This document shows, piece after piece, positions 7,599 to 16,367 of a DNA stretch of 21,025 nucleotides. How positions within the stretch are numbered: the stretch's first letter is position 1; each line of letters opens with the position of its first letter. Both the position numbers and the translations under genes were made by a program. Source of the DNA: [Eubacterium] saphenum. GTDB lineage: Bacteria > Bacillota > Clostridia > Lachnospirales > Anaerotignaceae. The notes under the pieces are model-generated. The model was not told where the DNA came from, did no database searches, and saw only the letters and a program-made list of their open reading frames with translations. Location of the stretch: contig SFGI01000041.1 in NCBI GenBank assembly GCA_004557645.1, forward strand, positions 1 to 21,025, read 5' to 3'.

Positions 7599-8564
7599 TC
7601 ATGATTCCTCTGTATTCTCGCCTCGGTAATAGGTAGCGGCTCTTTCCGGGCTTACCATATTGATAAAACAATCCGTGGCATATTCAAAGCCTGCGAAACC
7701 GCCGATGCGGGGCAAGATCTCGATATGCCAATGGAAATCAATATTTCTGGGGCCATCCATCACACAGATATTATAGCCGATATCCTCCTTGAGCCTTGTG
7801 ACCTTTTGCAGAGTCTCCCACAAAAGCTGGGCAAGGTCCTTTCTCTGGGCATCGTCCATATCCCCAAAGTCCCTCTGGTGCAGCTTCGGTGCCAGCCAGA
7901 CCTCATAGGGGAATCTGCCCGCATAGGGGGTGATGGCAATGAAATGCTCTGTCTCCCCGGCGATCCGCTTGCCCTGTTCTTTTTCATAGGCCAGCATTTT
8001 GCAGAAAAGGCAATCCTCCCCCTGCATCTTTTCTGCCATAGCCGCTGCCCGTCTGGGCACCACAGGCAGCCCCATCACCTGCCAATGGGAATGGCGGATG
8101 CTCATACCGGCAGAAGGACCGCAGTTCTTGAAGATCTGTACGTATTGTGTATGCTGTCGGGTGCGGAAATGATTCAGTCTGTCCTGCAATACATGCAACA
8201 CCTTTTCGATGTGTTCTACGCTGAAGGCATCGATGGTCTCATTATGGTCAGGGGTATCCACCAGCACTTCATGCCTGCCCCTGCCTGCTGTCTGTTCATA
8301 AAAGGCTTCCCCTTCCAGCTCGCCGCAGTCCTCCTTCACCGCAGGGAACATATTGGGGAACACCCGCATCTGCCATGCCCCGTCAGGGCCATCCTGATAG
8401 ACTGCATCTGTGGTCCATGTTTCATGGCCGCCGCAGAAGGGGCAGTTTTCATTATTCGTATTTTTCGCCTTGGTATTATGGACAAATTCATAGGGGCGAT
8501 TCTTTCGATTTTCCGCATAAAGCGTCATTTCTCCCGTGAAGGGATTTGTTCTGAATTCAGACAT
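7599..8564 (-). CDS. GalT-like HIT-superfamily nucleotidyltransferase
   Basis: This 321-residue protein has two HIT halves like galactose-1-phosphate uridylyltransferase (GalT), which swaps UMP between UDP-glucose and galactose 1-phosphate through a uridylylated histidine. A zinc-type CPFC lies at 41-44, and a second CxxC (CLFC) at 185-188. The active-site motif reads HSHWQ (158-162), where GalT normally has HPHxQ. HSH motifs occur in related enzymes such as ADP-glucose phosphorylase, so the sugar and nucleotide may differ. The ATG at 8564 has AAAGGGG upstream and lies 2 bases after the TGA of the lipoprotein gene, so translation is probably coupled. No galK or galE gene is present here. Confidence 0.82.
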   Translation of the reverse strand: MSEFRTNPFTGEMTLYAENRKNRPYEFVHNTKAKNTNNENCPFCGGHETWTTDAVYQDGPDGAWQMRVFPNMFPAVKEDCGELEGEAFYEQTAGRGRHEVLVDTPDHNETIDAFSVEHIEKVLHVLQDRLNHFRTRQHTQYVQIFKNCGPSAGMSIRHSHWQVMGLPVVPRRAAAMAEKMQGEDCLFCKMLAYEKEQGKRIAGETEHFIAITPYAGRFPYEVWLAPKLHQRDFGDMDDAQRKDLAQLLWETLQKVTRLKEDIGYNICVMDGPRNIDFHWHIEILPRIGGFAGFEYATDCFINMVSPERAATYYRGENTEES

Positions 8565-8566
8565 TC

Positions 8567-10177
8567 TCATTCCCCTTTCTGATACGTCCATTTTTCGATG
8601 CCGCGGAAAACATTGCTTTCCACAGGGCTGATCTCCCCGCCGATATTTTTAGAAGCGAATACTGCCTGATTGCGGTAGGCAATGCTGATATAAGGCAGTT
8701 CCTCCGCCAGTTTTTTCTGCAGGCTGCTGTAGGCCAGCAAGGTCTGTCCCTCGCCCACGGCTGTTTTCGCCCCTTCCAGAAGCTGATCCACCTCGGGATT
8801 ACTGTAGCCGATATAGTTCAGGCTGCCGCCTGTGCCAAAAAACGGTGCCAGGTCTGTCACCTCGGAGCATTTCCAGCCGCCCACGATGATGTCATACTGT
8901 CCGTTGATGAATTTTTCCTGATATGCTGCAAAGGGCTGTTTATCAATGGTGATCTCAAAGCCGATGGCAGTCAGTTCTTCCTTCATCTTGGAAGCGATCT
9001 GCACTCTGCCTGTGTTTTCCTGATTTACCAAAATCGTTGCCTGCAGGGGCTTAGATATGCCATTGGCGTTTTTTTCCAGCCTGCCGTTGCCGTCTGCATC
9101 TGCCCAGCCGCCGTTTTTCAGGAAGGTAGACGCCATGGTAGGGTTATATCCATACAGAGCCACATTTTCCTCGTAGAGCCAGCTTTTGGGGTTGATGGGC
9201 GTATTGGTCATCACGCCATAGTTCAGATAAACGCTTTCCATCAGGCTTTCTTTGGGCAGGGCATACGCCACCGCCTGCCGCAGGGATTTATCCTGAAAGA
9301 GATCCCGTTTGAAATTGAAAGCGATAAAGTCATATTCATTGGAAGTATACTGATACATGCCAGAGATTCCTTCATCGGCGTATCTGCCTGCTTCCATGGC
9401 ATCTGTCACCAAAACATCGGTCATCCCCTGCTCGAAAGCATTGATATCTGTTTCTTCCCCTGCCGTCACCTTCACACGTACACGGGAAATATTGGGCGTT
9501 TCCCCATGATAGGAAGGGTTTGCTTCCAGCATCAGTTCTGCTGCCTGTTTATAGGAAACCAGGCTGTAGGGCCCATTGCCCATGGGCTTCAGGTTGATCT
9601 CCGCCTTAGGTTCATTCTGTCCGCCGTAATAGGCTGCGGAAATGACAGGGAAGCGCAGAGCAGAGATATTGGAACTGAAAGTATCATGGAAGGTAAAAAC
9701 AACCGTATATTCTCCTGCTTTTGTGCAACCGCTGACATAATTCAGCACTTTTTTATAGACTGCATCCTCCGGAGCATTTCTGATGGTGTTCAGGGAATAA
9801 ACCACATCATCGGCAGTTACTCTGCCGCCATTCTGCCAAAGGAGGTTTTGGTTCAGCTGGACCGTCAGGCTCCTGCCGTCGGGGCTGATCTCCCAGCTTT
9901 CCGCCACAGCGGGACAGGCTTTGCCGCTTTCATCAAACTCCATCAGGGGCAGATATATCAGCTTTAAAATACGGTCTACCGTTTCTTCTCTATTCAAAAG
10001 GGGGTTCAGGGTTTCCGGGATACGCATGGAAAGATTCAGGGTATCTGTCTCCCCCTCCTGCATATTTTCCCCGCCCACTGCGGTAAAATCTTCTTCTGTC
10101 TGCTCTTGTCCGCCCTGCCCACAGCCGGAAAGGCTCAGGCAAAGGGTCAGCAGAAGCAGCCAAATCCTTTTTTTCAT
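8567..10177 (-). CDS. Family 5 substrate-binding lipoprotein (OppA/DppA type)
   Basis: This 536-residue protein starts with a lipoprotein signal peptide, MKKRIWLLLLTLCLSLSGC, with the lipidated cysteine at 19. The mature part has the usual family SBP_bac_5 order: ISPDGRSLTVQLNQNLLWQNG, the GNGPYSLVSYK segment, and NFKRDLFQDKSLRQAVAYA. It should sit on the outer face of the membrane and bind peptides or a similar ligand for an ABC importer. No permease or ATPase genes accompany it, so it either uses a transporter encoded elsewhere or acts as a sensor. It lies in the polA operon, 27 bases after the lytic transglycosylase gene, and is coupled to the GalT-like gene downstream. Confidence 0.9.
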   Translation of the reverse strand: MKKRIWLLLLTLCLSLSGCGQGGQEQTEEDFTAVGGENMQEGETDTLNLSMRIPETLNPLLNREETVDRILKLIYLPLMEFDESGKACPAVAESWEISPDGRSLTVQLNQNLLWQNGGRVTADDVVYSLNTIRNAPEDAVYKKVLNYVSGCTKAGEYTVVFTFHDTFSSNISALRFPVISAAYYGGQNEPKAEINLKPMGNGPYSLVSYKQAAELMLEANPSYHGETPNISRVRVKVTAGEETDINAFEQGMTDVLVTDAMEAGRYADEGISGMYQYTSNEYDFIAFNFKRDLFQDKSLRQAVAYALPKESLMESVYLNYGVMTNTPINPKSWLYEENVALYGYNPTMASTFLKNGGWADADGNGRLEKNANGISKPLQATILVNQENTGRVQIASKMKEELTAIGFEITIDKQPFAAYQEKFINGQYDIIVGGWKCSEVTDLAPFFGTGGSLNYIGYSNPEVDQLLEGAKTAVGEGQTLLAYSSLQKKLAEELPYISIAYRNQAVFASKNIGGEISPVESNVFRGIEKWTYQKGE

Positions 10178-10203
10178 AGTTCTTCAAATCCTCTCAAAAG
10201 CCA

Positions 10204-10755
10204 TCACAGGCGATACACAAAGCGGTATATCCTTTCCGCCAGCTCCACCCGTTTCACATAGCTTTTCGTTTCTCCATAGGGTATTTCATCCAGCGTGATG
10301 CCGTCACGGCTCATTTCTTCATCGGCCAGCCAACGGGCAACATTCCCATGGCCTGCGTTATATCCCGCCAGGGCAGTCTCCTGCACACCATCGAATTTTT
10401 CATAGAGCCAGTGCAGATACCAGCAGCCGATGCGGATATTCGTGTCCGGGTCGGTCAGGTCGATGGTATTGGGGTCCAGCCCCATCTGCTCCGCCGCCCA
10501 CCAGCCGGTCTCTTTCGTCACCTGCATCAGCCCCACGGCATCGGCAGAAGAGACTGCCTCCGGCTCGAAGCGGCTCTCACAAAAAATGACACCATAGACC
10601 AGACTTTCCTCCAGCTGATACTGGGCAGCATATTTCTCCACCATATCCTGATATTTCAAAGGCAGGACACGGGGAAGCACCACGCAATAGCCAAAGGTCA
10701 CCAGCAGTACCAAAGACACCGCCAGCGTAAACAATTTCTTTATGAATCGAATCAT
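10204..10755 (-). CDS. Membrane-anchored lytic transglycosylase (Slt/LT family 1)
   Basis: This 183-residue cell-wall enzyme cleaves the MurNAc-GlcNAc bond of peptidoglycan to leave 1,6-anhydro ends. An N-terminal membrane anchor covers about residues 8-29. The goose-lysozyme-like domain follows with the catalytic glutamate E60 in FCESRFEPEA, then GLMQVT, NIRIGCWYL and the AGYNAGHGNV signature. It is the minimal form, lacking any LysM or SH3 targeting domain. The ATG at 10755 has AAGGAAG upstream and is 15 bases from coaE; the order polA-coaE-transglycosylase is familiar from Clostridia. Confidence 0.93.
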   Translation of the reverse strand: MIRFIKKLFTLAVSLVLLVTFGYCVVLPRVLPLKYQDMVEKYAAQYQLEESLVYGVIFCESRFEPEAVSSADAVGLMQVTKETGWWAAEQMGLDPNTIDLTDPDTNIRIGCWYLHWLYEKFDGVQETALAGYNAGHGNVARWLADEEMSRDGITLDEIPYGETKSYVKRVELAERIYRFVYRL

Positions 10756-10770
10756 TGTCGTTAGCTTCCT

Positions 10771-11361
10771 TTATATTGTTTTCAAAAGTTCAGACAGCTG
10801 CCCCTGCAGATATGCCAGGTCTTTGCTGTTATCAATGACAGTATCCGCCGCCTGTTTATATTCCTCCCAGCTTTTCTGATTGGCGATACGGGCCTTTGCC
10901 AGTTCATAGGTCACACCATCCCGTGCCATGACCCTCTGGGCGCGGACTTCCGGGTCGGCATAGACCACCCAGACCCCATCGCAGACCTGTTCCAATCCAG
11001 CTTCCAAAAGCAAAGGCGCATCCAGAACGATGGCTGTGGCTGTGCCTACGGCTTTTGCTGCGGCGATCTGTCTGTCTACCTCCGCACAGATATATTTATG
11101 GGTACACTGGTTCAGAAATGCCAGTTTTTCCCCGTCGTTGAACACGATCTCGCCCAATTTTTTGCGGATGATATTGCCTTCTCCATCCAAAATGCCTGTG
11201 CCGTAGTATTCGATGATTTCCTGATATGCAGGTTCCCCCTTCAGGATAATCTCATGGGCGATCTGATCCGCATCTACAATGACTGCCCCTGCTTCCGCAA
11301 GGCTCTTGCTGACAACGCTTTTGCCGCTGCCTGTGCCCCCTGTCAAACCAATTACTTTCAT
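10771..11361 (-). CDS. coaE: Dephospho-CoA kinase
   Basis: This 196-residue kinase carries out the last step of coenzyme A synthesis, phosphorylating the 3'-OH of dephospho-CoA with ATP. The P-loop GGTGSGKS is at residues 8-15, followed by the DADQIAHE segment typical of CoaE. VVLDAPLLLEAGLE matches the family's substrate-site motif, with a lid region near QRVMARDG. The length is usual for the family. The ATG at 11361 has AGAGGT upstream and lies 16 bases after polA, so it is in the same operon. Confidence 0.95.
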   Translation of the reverse strand: MKVIGLTGGTGSGKSVVSKSLAEAGAVIVDADQIAHEIILKGEPAYQEIIEYYGTGILDGEGNIIRKKLGEIVFNDGEKLAFLNQCTHKYICAEVDRQIAAAKAVGTATAIVLDAPLLLEAGLEQVCDGVWVVYADPEVRAQRVMARDGVTYELAKARIANQKSWEEYKQAADTVIDNSKDLAYLQGQLSELLKTI

Positions 11362-11377
11362 AGCTTTCTACCTCTTT

Positions 11378-14038
11378 TTATTTCGCTTCGAACCAGGATG
11401 CGCCCTCATGCACATCCACATCCAGAGGAACGGCAAGCTCCACTGCCTGTTCCATGTTATCTTTCAGGATTTTCGCCACAGCTTCTTTTTCGTCCTTGTG
11501 GGTCTCGATGAGCAGTTCATCGTGTACCTGCAGGATCAAACGGGAGCGATAGCCGCCCTCTTTCAATGCTTTATGCACTTTCACCATGGCGATCTTGATG
11601 ATATCCGCAGCAGAGCCCTGAATGGGCATATTCATGGCCACCCGTTCGCCAAAGGAACGCTGGATAAAATTGCCGCTCTGCAGTTCCGGCATAGCCCGTC
11701 TGCGGTGCCACAGGGTAGAAACATAGCCCTGTTCTGTGGCATTTTTGATGGTTTCATCCATATATGTTTTAATTTTGGGATATTTCGTAAAATATGCGGA
11801 GATATAAGCATCCGCTTCTTTTCTGGTAATGCCCAAATCCTGACTCAGGCTAAAAGCACCGATGCCGTAAACGATACCAAAATTGACCGCCTTGGCATTG
11901 CTTCTCTGCAAAGGTGTCACCTCGTCAAAGGGCACATGGAACACCTGAGACGCCGTCAGTCTATGGATATCCTGATTGTTTCTGAAGGCATCGATGAGGG
12001 TTTCATCCCCGGAAATATGGGTCAAGACCCGCAGCTCGATCTGGGAATAGTCCGCATCCAGGAAGCAGTAATCGTCGCTTTCGGGAATGAATACCTTTCG
12101 CAGTTCACGGCCCAGTTCCAGACGAACAGGGATATTCTGCAGATTGGGCTCTGTAGAAGAAATCCGCCCCGTTGCCGTGATGGTCTGGTTAAAGGTGGAA
12201 TAGATTTTCTCCGTATCCATATCCATCACTGCCAGAAGCCCATCGGCATAGGTGCTTTTCAGCTTTGCCAGCTGTCTGTAGTTGAGGATATGTTCCACGA
12301 TAGGGTGTTCGGTACGCAGCTTTTCCAATACGTCTGCTGCTGTGGAATAGCCGGTCTTTGTCTTTTTGCCGCCCTTCAGACCCAGTTTTTCAAAGAGGAT
12401 CACGCCCAGCTGTTTGGGGGAATTTACGTTAAATTTCTCCCCTGCCAGGGCATAGATTTCCTCTTCCATGCCGTCCATGCTCTCTTCCAGTCGTTTCTGA
12501 TAAGCCAGCAAAGCTTCTTTGTCCACCTTGATGCCGTATTTTTCCATATCCGCCAATACATTGATCAAAGGCATTTCGATTTCGTAGAACAAGCTTTCCT
12601 GTCCGTTTTCTTTCAGTTTTTCCCCCATCACAGCCTTGGCGCGGAAGGAAATCTCCGCCTGTCTGGCGGCGAAGGCCGTTCTTTCCCCTTCAGGCAAGGA
12701 TGCAAACGCCTTTTTTGCTCTGCCCTTGCCCAGCACTTCTTCTGCGGATGGATACGTCTCGTTCAGGAATGTATTGGCGATATCGTCATATTCATAGGAA
12801 CTGCCTGTGGCATTCAGAATATAGGCCCCAATGGCAGTATCGAAGGATGCTTCGAAGCCATCATAGCCATAGCCCCGCAGCAGCTTGATATCCCGCTTTA
12901 CATCGTGACCGATTTTTTTGTAGGCAGGGTCTTGGAAGAAATCCTTGAAGATTTTCAGGATATCATCCATCAAAAGCTGCATGGATGCTTCCACAAAAAC
13001 ACCGCCCAGCTTTTCCTGATACAGAGCAAGCCCCTGACATGCATCGTTATCATATACGAAAATATAAGCTGTTTCGCCTTTTTCCAGGGCAGCCAGGATG
13101 CCTTCTGCACCTTCCCTGTCGGCGATCAACTCATAGGTTTTTTCTTCTTTTTTAGGCGCAGCGGCAACAGCCCCCTCAAAGCGGCTGAACATACTTTTGA
13201 ATTCCAGTCGTTTCACCAGTTCATAGGCTTCGGTGTTGAATAGATCGTTGATCTTCAGCCCATCTTTGTTCCATTCCAGGGGCATATCCCTTACGATGGT
13301 CGCCAAAAATTTGCTCAGTCTCGCCTGTTCCTGAAATTCTGCCAGATTTTCCGATGCTTTTTTTGGCTTGATCTCCGCCGCATGTTCGATCGCAGTTTCA
13401 ATATCGTGATACTGCTGGATGATCTTCGCCGCCGTTTTTTCGCCAATGCCGGGCACACCGGGGATATTATCGGAGACATCCCCCATCAGGGCCTTCATAT
13501 CGATAAACTCCGTAGGTGTCACACCATATTTTTCCACAACATCTGCCGCGTAGTAATCCTCTGTTTCCGTGCGTCCCCCTTTGGTCTTGGGGATGCGGAC
13601 TTTCAGTTTTTCCCCTGCGATCTGCAGCAGGTCTCTGTCACCGGATACCACCACAGGCAGAACGCCGTCTTTCTCCGCCAGGGCAGACAACGTCCCCAGA
13701 ATATCATCGGCTTCATAGCCTTCCTGTTCAAAAATGGGGATGTGCATGGTCTGCAGTACCTCTTTCAGCAGGGGCATCTGCTCCCGCAGTTCTTCTGGCA
13801 TTCCTTTTCTTGTCCCCTTGTATCCGTCAAAGGTTTTGTGACGGAAGGTGGGTGCGTGCAGGTCGAAGGCCACCGCCAGATAATCGGGGTTTTCTTCGTC
13901 CAGCAGTTTAAACAAAATATTCAGAAAACCGTATACCCCGTTGGTATAGCGGCCTTCCCCATTGGTCAGCAAAGGAACACCATAAAAGGCACGGTTCACG
14001 ATGCTGTTCCCATCGATCAGCATGATTTTTTCAGCCAT
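11378..14038 (-). CDS. polA: DNA polymerase I
   Basis: This 886-residue repair and gap-filling polymerase also matures Okazaki fragments. The N-terminal 5' nuclease domain (1-290) has LIDGNSIVNRAFYG, the EGYEADDILG acidic site and the helix-hairpin segment GVPGIGEKTAAKII. The middle domain occupies the place of the 3'-5' proofreading exonuclease, but the first motif is not the usual DTE (only a DND is seen near 328), so proofreading is doubtful. The C-terminal polymerase domain has motif A DYSQIELR (about 662), motif B RSNAKAVNFGIVYG (about 712) and motif C QVHDELLIE (about 840). The ATG at 14038 has GGAGG upstream. It heads the five-gene operon with coaE, transglycosylase, lipoprotein and GalT-like genes. 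Confidence 0.97.
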   Translation of the reverse strand: MAEKIMLIDGNSIVNRAFYGVPLLTNGEGRYTNGVYGFLNILFKLLDEENPDYLAVAFDLHAPTFRHKTFDGYKGTRKGMPEELREQMPLLKEVLQTMHIPIFEQEGYEADDILGTLSALAEKDGVLPVVVSGDRDLLQIAGEKLKVRIPKTKGGRTETEDYYAADVVEKYGVTPTEFIDMKALMGDVSDNIPGVPGIGEKTAAKIIQQYHDIETAIEHAAEIKPKKASENLAEFQEQARLSKFLATIVRDMPLEWNKDGLKINDLFNTEAYELVKRLEFKSMFSRFEGAVAAAPKKEEKTYELIADREGAEGILAALEKGETAYIFVYDNDACQGLALYQEKLGGVFVEASMQLLMDDILKIFKDFFQDPAYKKIGHDVKRDIKLLRGYGYDGFEASFDTAIGAYILNATGSSYEYDDIANTFLNETYPSAEEVLGKGRAKKAFASLPEGERTAFAARQAEISFRAKAVMGEKLKENGQESLFYEIEMPLINVLADMEKYGIKVDKEALLAYQKRLEESMDGMEEEIYALAGEKFNVNSPKQLGVILFEKLGLKGGKKTKTGYSTAADVLEKLRTEHPIVEHILNYRQLAKLKSTYADGLLAVMDMDTEKIYSTFNQTITATGRISSTEPNLQNIPVRLELGRELRKVFIPESDDYCFLDADYSQIELRVLTHISGDETLIDAFRNNQDIHRLTASQVFHVPFDEVTPLQRSNAKAVNFGIVYGIGAFSLSQDLGITRKEADAYISAYFTKYPKIKTYMDETIKNATEQGYVSTLWHRRRAMPELQSGNFIQRSFGERVAMNMPIQGSAADIIKIAMVKVHKALKEGGYRSRLILQVHDELLIETHKDEKEAVAKILKDNMEQAVELAVPLDVDVHEGASWFEAK

Positions 14039-14154
14039 ATAAATAGCCTCCTAAATTTCATAGTTTGGAAAGCGAAAAGCGTTTTTCCCGCTGTTTTCTT
14101 CACCTTTCCGAATATATTAAAGCAAAAAATGCGTAAGACTCCACATTAAATTTC

Positions 14155-14160
14155 ATTATA
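14155..14160 (-). promoter_or_regulatory. Possible -10 element for the polA operon
   Basis: A perfect TATAAT reads on the minus strand 117 bases upstream of polA. The -35 region at 17-base spacing is poor (TAGGTT), so the promoter is plausible rather than firm. The leader contains a weak stem (GGAAAG/CTTTCC) near 14070-14110. Confidence 0.4.
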
Positions 14161-14221
14161 CACCAAAACCGAGAAAAAACCTATCTTCGAACAGAAAAAA
14201 ATACTCAGACAATATACTTTT

Positions 14222-14248
14222 TTTGTTCCATTTGCATATAGTTGAAAG
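14222..14248 (+). promoter_or_regulatory. Leader/promoter box of the binding protein, shared with the ATPase gene
   Basis: TTTGTTCCATTTGCA (14222-14236) runs into a TATAGT -10-like element (14237-14242) and TTGAAAG (14242-14248). The same arrangement, TTTGTCCTTTTTGCA then TATATT and TTGAAAG, lies at 16368-16394 upstream of the ATPase gene. Both sit 54-56 bases before their start codons. Neither has a consensus -35, which would fit activator-dependent transcription (inference). Confidence 0.45.
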
Positions 14249-14275
14249 AAATCATTTTCTCTCAGGAGGAGTAAT

Positions 14276-15274
14276 ATGAAAAAGAAGATCAGTTTGGCTC
14301 TGGCGGGGCTGTTATGCTTAGGCGCAGGGGTAGGCTGCAGTTCACAGCCCACAGAGGATGCCCTCACGCCGGTGCGTCTCAACGAGGTGGTGCATTCCGT
14401 CTTTTATGCGCCCCAGTATGTGGCTCTGGAAAAGGGCTTTTTTGCTGAAGAAGGGCTGGATGTGACGGTGGCGGTGGGCAATGGTGCCGATAAATCCATG
14501 ACCGCCCTCCTTTCCGATTCTGCGGATATCGCCCTTTTGGGCACAGAAGCGGGATTGTATGTCTGCGCCGAAGGGAAAGAGGATTATCCCAAAACCTTTG
14601 CCCAGCTGACCCAGCGGGCAGGGAATTTCCTGGTTTCCAGGGAAGAGGAACCTGATTTCCAATGGACAGATCTGGCAGGAAAATCTGTCATCGGCGGGCG
14701 TCTTGGCGGTATGCCGGAGCTGGTTCTGGAATATGTCATCAAGGAAAACGGCATGACCATCGGGGAGGATATGGAAATTATCAACAACATTGATTTCTCC
14801 TCCACCGCCGGGGCATTCCTTGGGAATGTGGGCGATTATACCGTAGAATTTGAGCCTGCGGCCACCACACTGGAACAGAGCGGTGCCGGTCATATCGTAG
14901 CTTCTTTGGGGGAAGCCAGCGGCTACGTGCCCTATACGGTCTACATGGCAAGGGATGATTTTATGACAGAGCATCCCGATATCATCGAAGCCTTCACCCG
15001 TGCCATCTATAAAGGGCAGCAGTGGGTAGACAGCCATACCTCTGCAGAAATTGCGGAAGTTATCCTGCCCCAGTTTCCCGACAGCGATGCCGAAACTCTC
15101 ACCACCATCATCGAACGCTACAAAGCTCAGGATACCTGGAAAACCGACCCCACCGTTTCCGAAGAAGGCTTTGCCCTGATCCAGGAAATCATGATGGAGG
15201 GCGGCGAATTGGCGGAAGCTATTCCCTATGAGGATATCGTTGTGACAGATTTTGCCGAAAAAGTCATGCAGTAA
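14276..15274 (+). CDS. NMT1/SsuA-type substrate-binding lipoprotein of an ABC importer
   Basis: This 332-residue protein begins with a lipoprotein signal peptide with the lipidated cysteine at 21 (GVGCSS). The mature domain follows the NMT1/THI5-like pattern: VFYAPQYVALEKGFFAEEGLD, DIALLGTEAGLY and DLAGKSVIGGRLGG. Such proteins capture nitrate, sulfonates, taurine or thiamine-precursor pyrimidines outside the cell. The start has GGAGGAG 4 bases upstream. The cognate ATPase and permease lie 1.1 kb further on, separated by two minus-strand genes. Its leader shares a box with the ATPase gene, so the two are probably co-regulated. The exact ligand is not readable from sequence. Confidence 0.9.
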   Translation: MKKKISLALAGLLCLGAGVGCSSQPTEDALTPVRLNEVVHSVFYAPQYVALEKGFFAEEGLDVTVAVGNGADKSMTALLSDSADIALLGTEAGLYVCAEGKEDYPKTFAQLTQRAGNFLVSREEEPDFQWTDLAGKSVIGGRLGGMPELVLEYVIKENGMTIGEDMEIINNIDFSSTAGAFLGNVGDYTVEFEPAATTLEQSGAGHIVASLGEASGYVPYTVYMARDDFMTEHPDIIEAFTRAIYKGQQWVDSHTSAEIAEVILPQFPDSDAETLTTIIERYKAQDTWKTDPTVSEEGFALIQEIMMEGGELAEAIPYEDIVVTDFAEKVMQ

Positions 15275-15301
15275 CTCAGTTTTATTTCTTTCATCAAAAA
15301 A

Positions 15302-15338
15302 GGAGCAGCAGGTTCTTGCCTGTTGCTCCCCATTTTTT
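15302..15338. terminator. Strong bidirectional terminator
   Basis: GGAGCAGCAGG (15302-15312) pairs with CCTGTTGCTCC (15319-15329) through one G-T wobble. ATCAAAAAA on the left and TTTTTTGAT on the right extend it. It serves the binding-protein gene (+) and the small membrane protein gene (-). Confidence 0.88.
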
Positions 15339-15343
15339 GATTT

Positions 15344-15571
15344 TCAATCCTCTTTTGTATCAAAAATTAAAATCAAAGAAAAGATAAGGATGCCTGCTGT
15401 CAGCAGCAGCGCCCAGATGCAGGGAGACTGCTTCGCATAGTTCCAGACATTCGGAGACCAACTCCCCTTTACCATTTCCAAGCCCTGTATCACACGCAAC
15501 AGGAATAATTCCAGAGATAACGTCAGTCCTCCGAAAATAATTCCCAACAATCCAACCGTTTTTCTTTTCAC
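15344..15571 (-). CDS. Small two-helix membrane protein, function unknown
   Basis: This 75-residue protein has two clear hydrophobic segments, about TVGLLGIIFGGLTLSLELFL near the N-terminus and IWALLLTAGILIFSLILIF near the C-terminus, separated by a polar loop with WSPNVWNYAK. I chose a GTG start at 15571 because AGGGGG lies 6 bases upstream; an ATG 24 bases earlier lacks a ribosome binding site. It lies 58 bases after the isochorismatase-like gene and shares its strand and terminator, so the two may form an operon. I do not recognise the family. Confidence 0.65.
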   Translation of the reverse strand: MKRKTVGLLGIIFGGLTLSLELFLLRVIQGLEMVKGSWSPNVWNYAKQSPCIWALLLTAGILIFSLILIFDTKED

Positions 15572-15629
15572 AATAATCCCCCTATTATCATACAATGTTA
15601 CTTTTGCTTTTTCGTTATTTTTTCATGTT

Positions 15630-16277
15630 TTACTCCGGTGCGGTTTCATCCGCCTGCACTCTTTTCTGGATTTCTCCTGCAAAGTCTACCACGGCAAAGC
15701 CTTCTGCACAAAATTCTGCGGAAGAAGCAATGACTGCGCCGACCCTTGCCATGTCCTCCATATTCACTCTTTGAATTTCCTCCGTATTAGAGGAACAGCA
15801 ATCCTCGATGATGAGAATATTATAATCCAAAGACAAGCCGTCATAGCAGGAGGTACGGATGCAATTTGGTGTGGTCGTGCCTGTCAGGATCACCGTTTTT
15901 ACCCCCAGTCTCCGCAGAATTAGGTCTAATTCTGTCTGGAAAAAAGCGGAGAAGCGGGGTTTTACAATGGTATAATCCCCTTCCACAGGCTGAAATTCCT
16001 TGGGCACATCGATGGACAAAGGCCCTGTGCTGCCGGGGGCAAGGTAGCGTCCGCCCCCTGCCCAGCTGTCATAGCGGGTAAATTCCACATCACTGCCATT
16101 TTTGCGGTAAATGCGGTTTACAAAGAAAACAGGGATGCCCCGTTCCCTCGCCTTTTGGATGACTCTGCCGCAGGCAGGCACGCTGGCTGCCGCCTGTTTG
16201 ATGCACAAAGGTGATTTCTCGCTGATAAAGGCATTTTCCATGTCGATCACGACCAAAGCCGTTGTTTTCCAATCCAT
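15630..16277 (-). CDS. Isochorismatase-family cysteine hydrolase
   Basis: This 215-residue enzyme has the full catalytic triad of the isochorismatase-like hydrolases: D12 in VVIDMEN, K106 in IVKPRFSAF and C139 in TTTPNCIRTS. Relatives hydrolyse small amides such as nicotinamide, N-carbamoylsarcosine, biuret or ureidoacrylate, releasing ammonia. The presence of the cysteine separates it from true isochorismatases of siderophore synthesis. The ATG at 16277 (MDWKTT) has AAGGGG upstream and is preferred to an ATG 24 bases earlier. It sits between the binding protein and the ATPase/permease genes of the ABC importer and diverges from the latter, suggesting that it acts on the imported compound (inference). 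Confidence 0.88.
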   Translation of the reverse strand: MDWKTTALVVIDMENAFISEKSPLCIKQAAASVPACGRVIQKARERGIPVFFVNRIYRKNGSDVEFTRYDSWAGGGRYLAPGSTGPLSIDVPKEFQPVEGDYTIVKPRFSAFFQTELDLILRRLGVKTVILTGTTTPNCIRTSCYDGLSLDYNILIIEDCCSSNTEEIQRVNMEDMARVGAVIASSAEFCAEGFAVVDFAGEIQKRVQADETAPE

Positions 16278-16367
16278 TTTCCATTCCCCTTTCACGATCA
16301 TGTTTCTAAAAATATACCATATTTTTTCTTTTCTGACTACCGTTTCTTTCCAGAGGGAAAAGCACCA

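Noticed and set aside
6541..7671. A 376-codon minus-strand frame opposite the HAD and DUF3842 genes
   Set aside because: It crosses two clear plus-strand genes and a terminator and has cysteine- and histidine-rich nonsense composition.
11279..13243. A 654-codon open frame on the plus strand opposite polA
   Set aside because: It is a mirror of polA codon usage with no ribosome binding site or recognisable domain; polA motifs on the other strand are unambiguous.
14041..14160. polA leader hairpins considered as a riboswitch
   Set aside because: The stems are short, no known riboswitch signature is visible, and no terminator or sequestered ribosome binding site forms.
14222..14248. The TTGCA-containing box considered as a sigma-54 promoter
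   Set aside because: The required GG at the -24 position is TT in both copies, and no sigma-54 activator is nearby.
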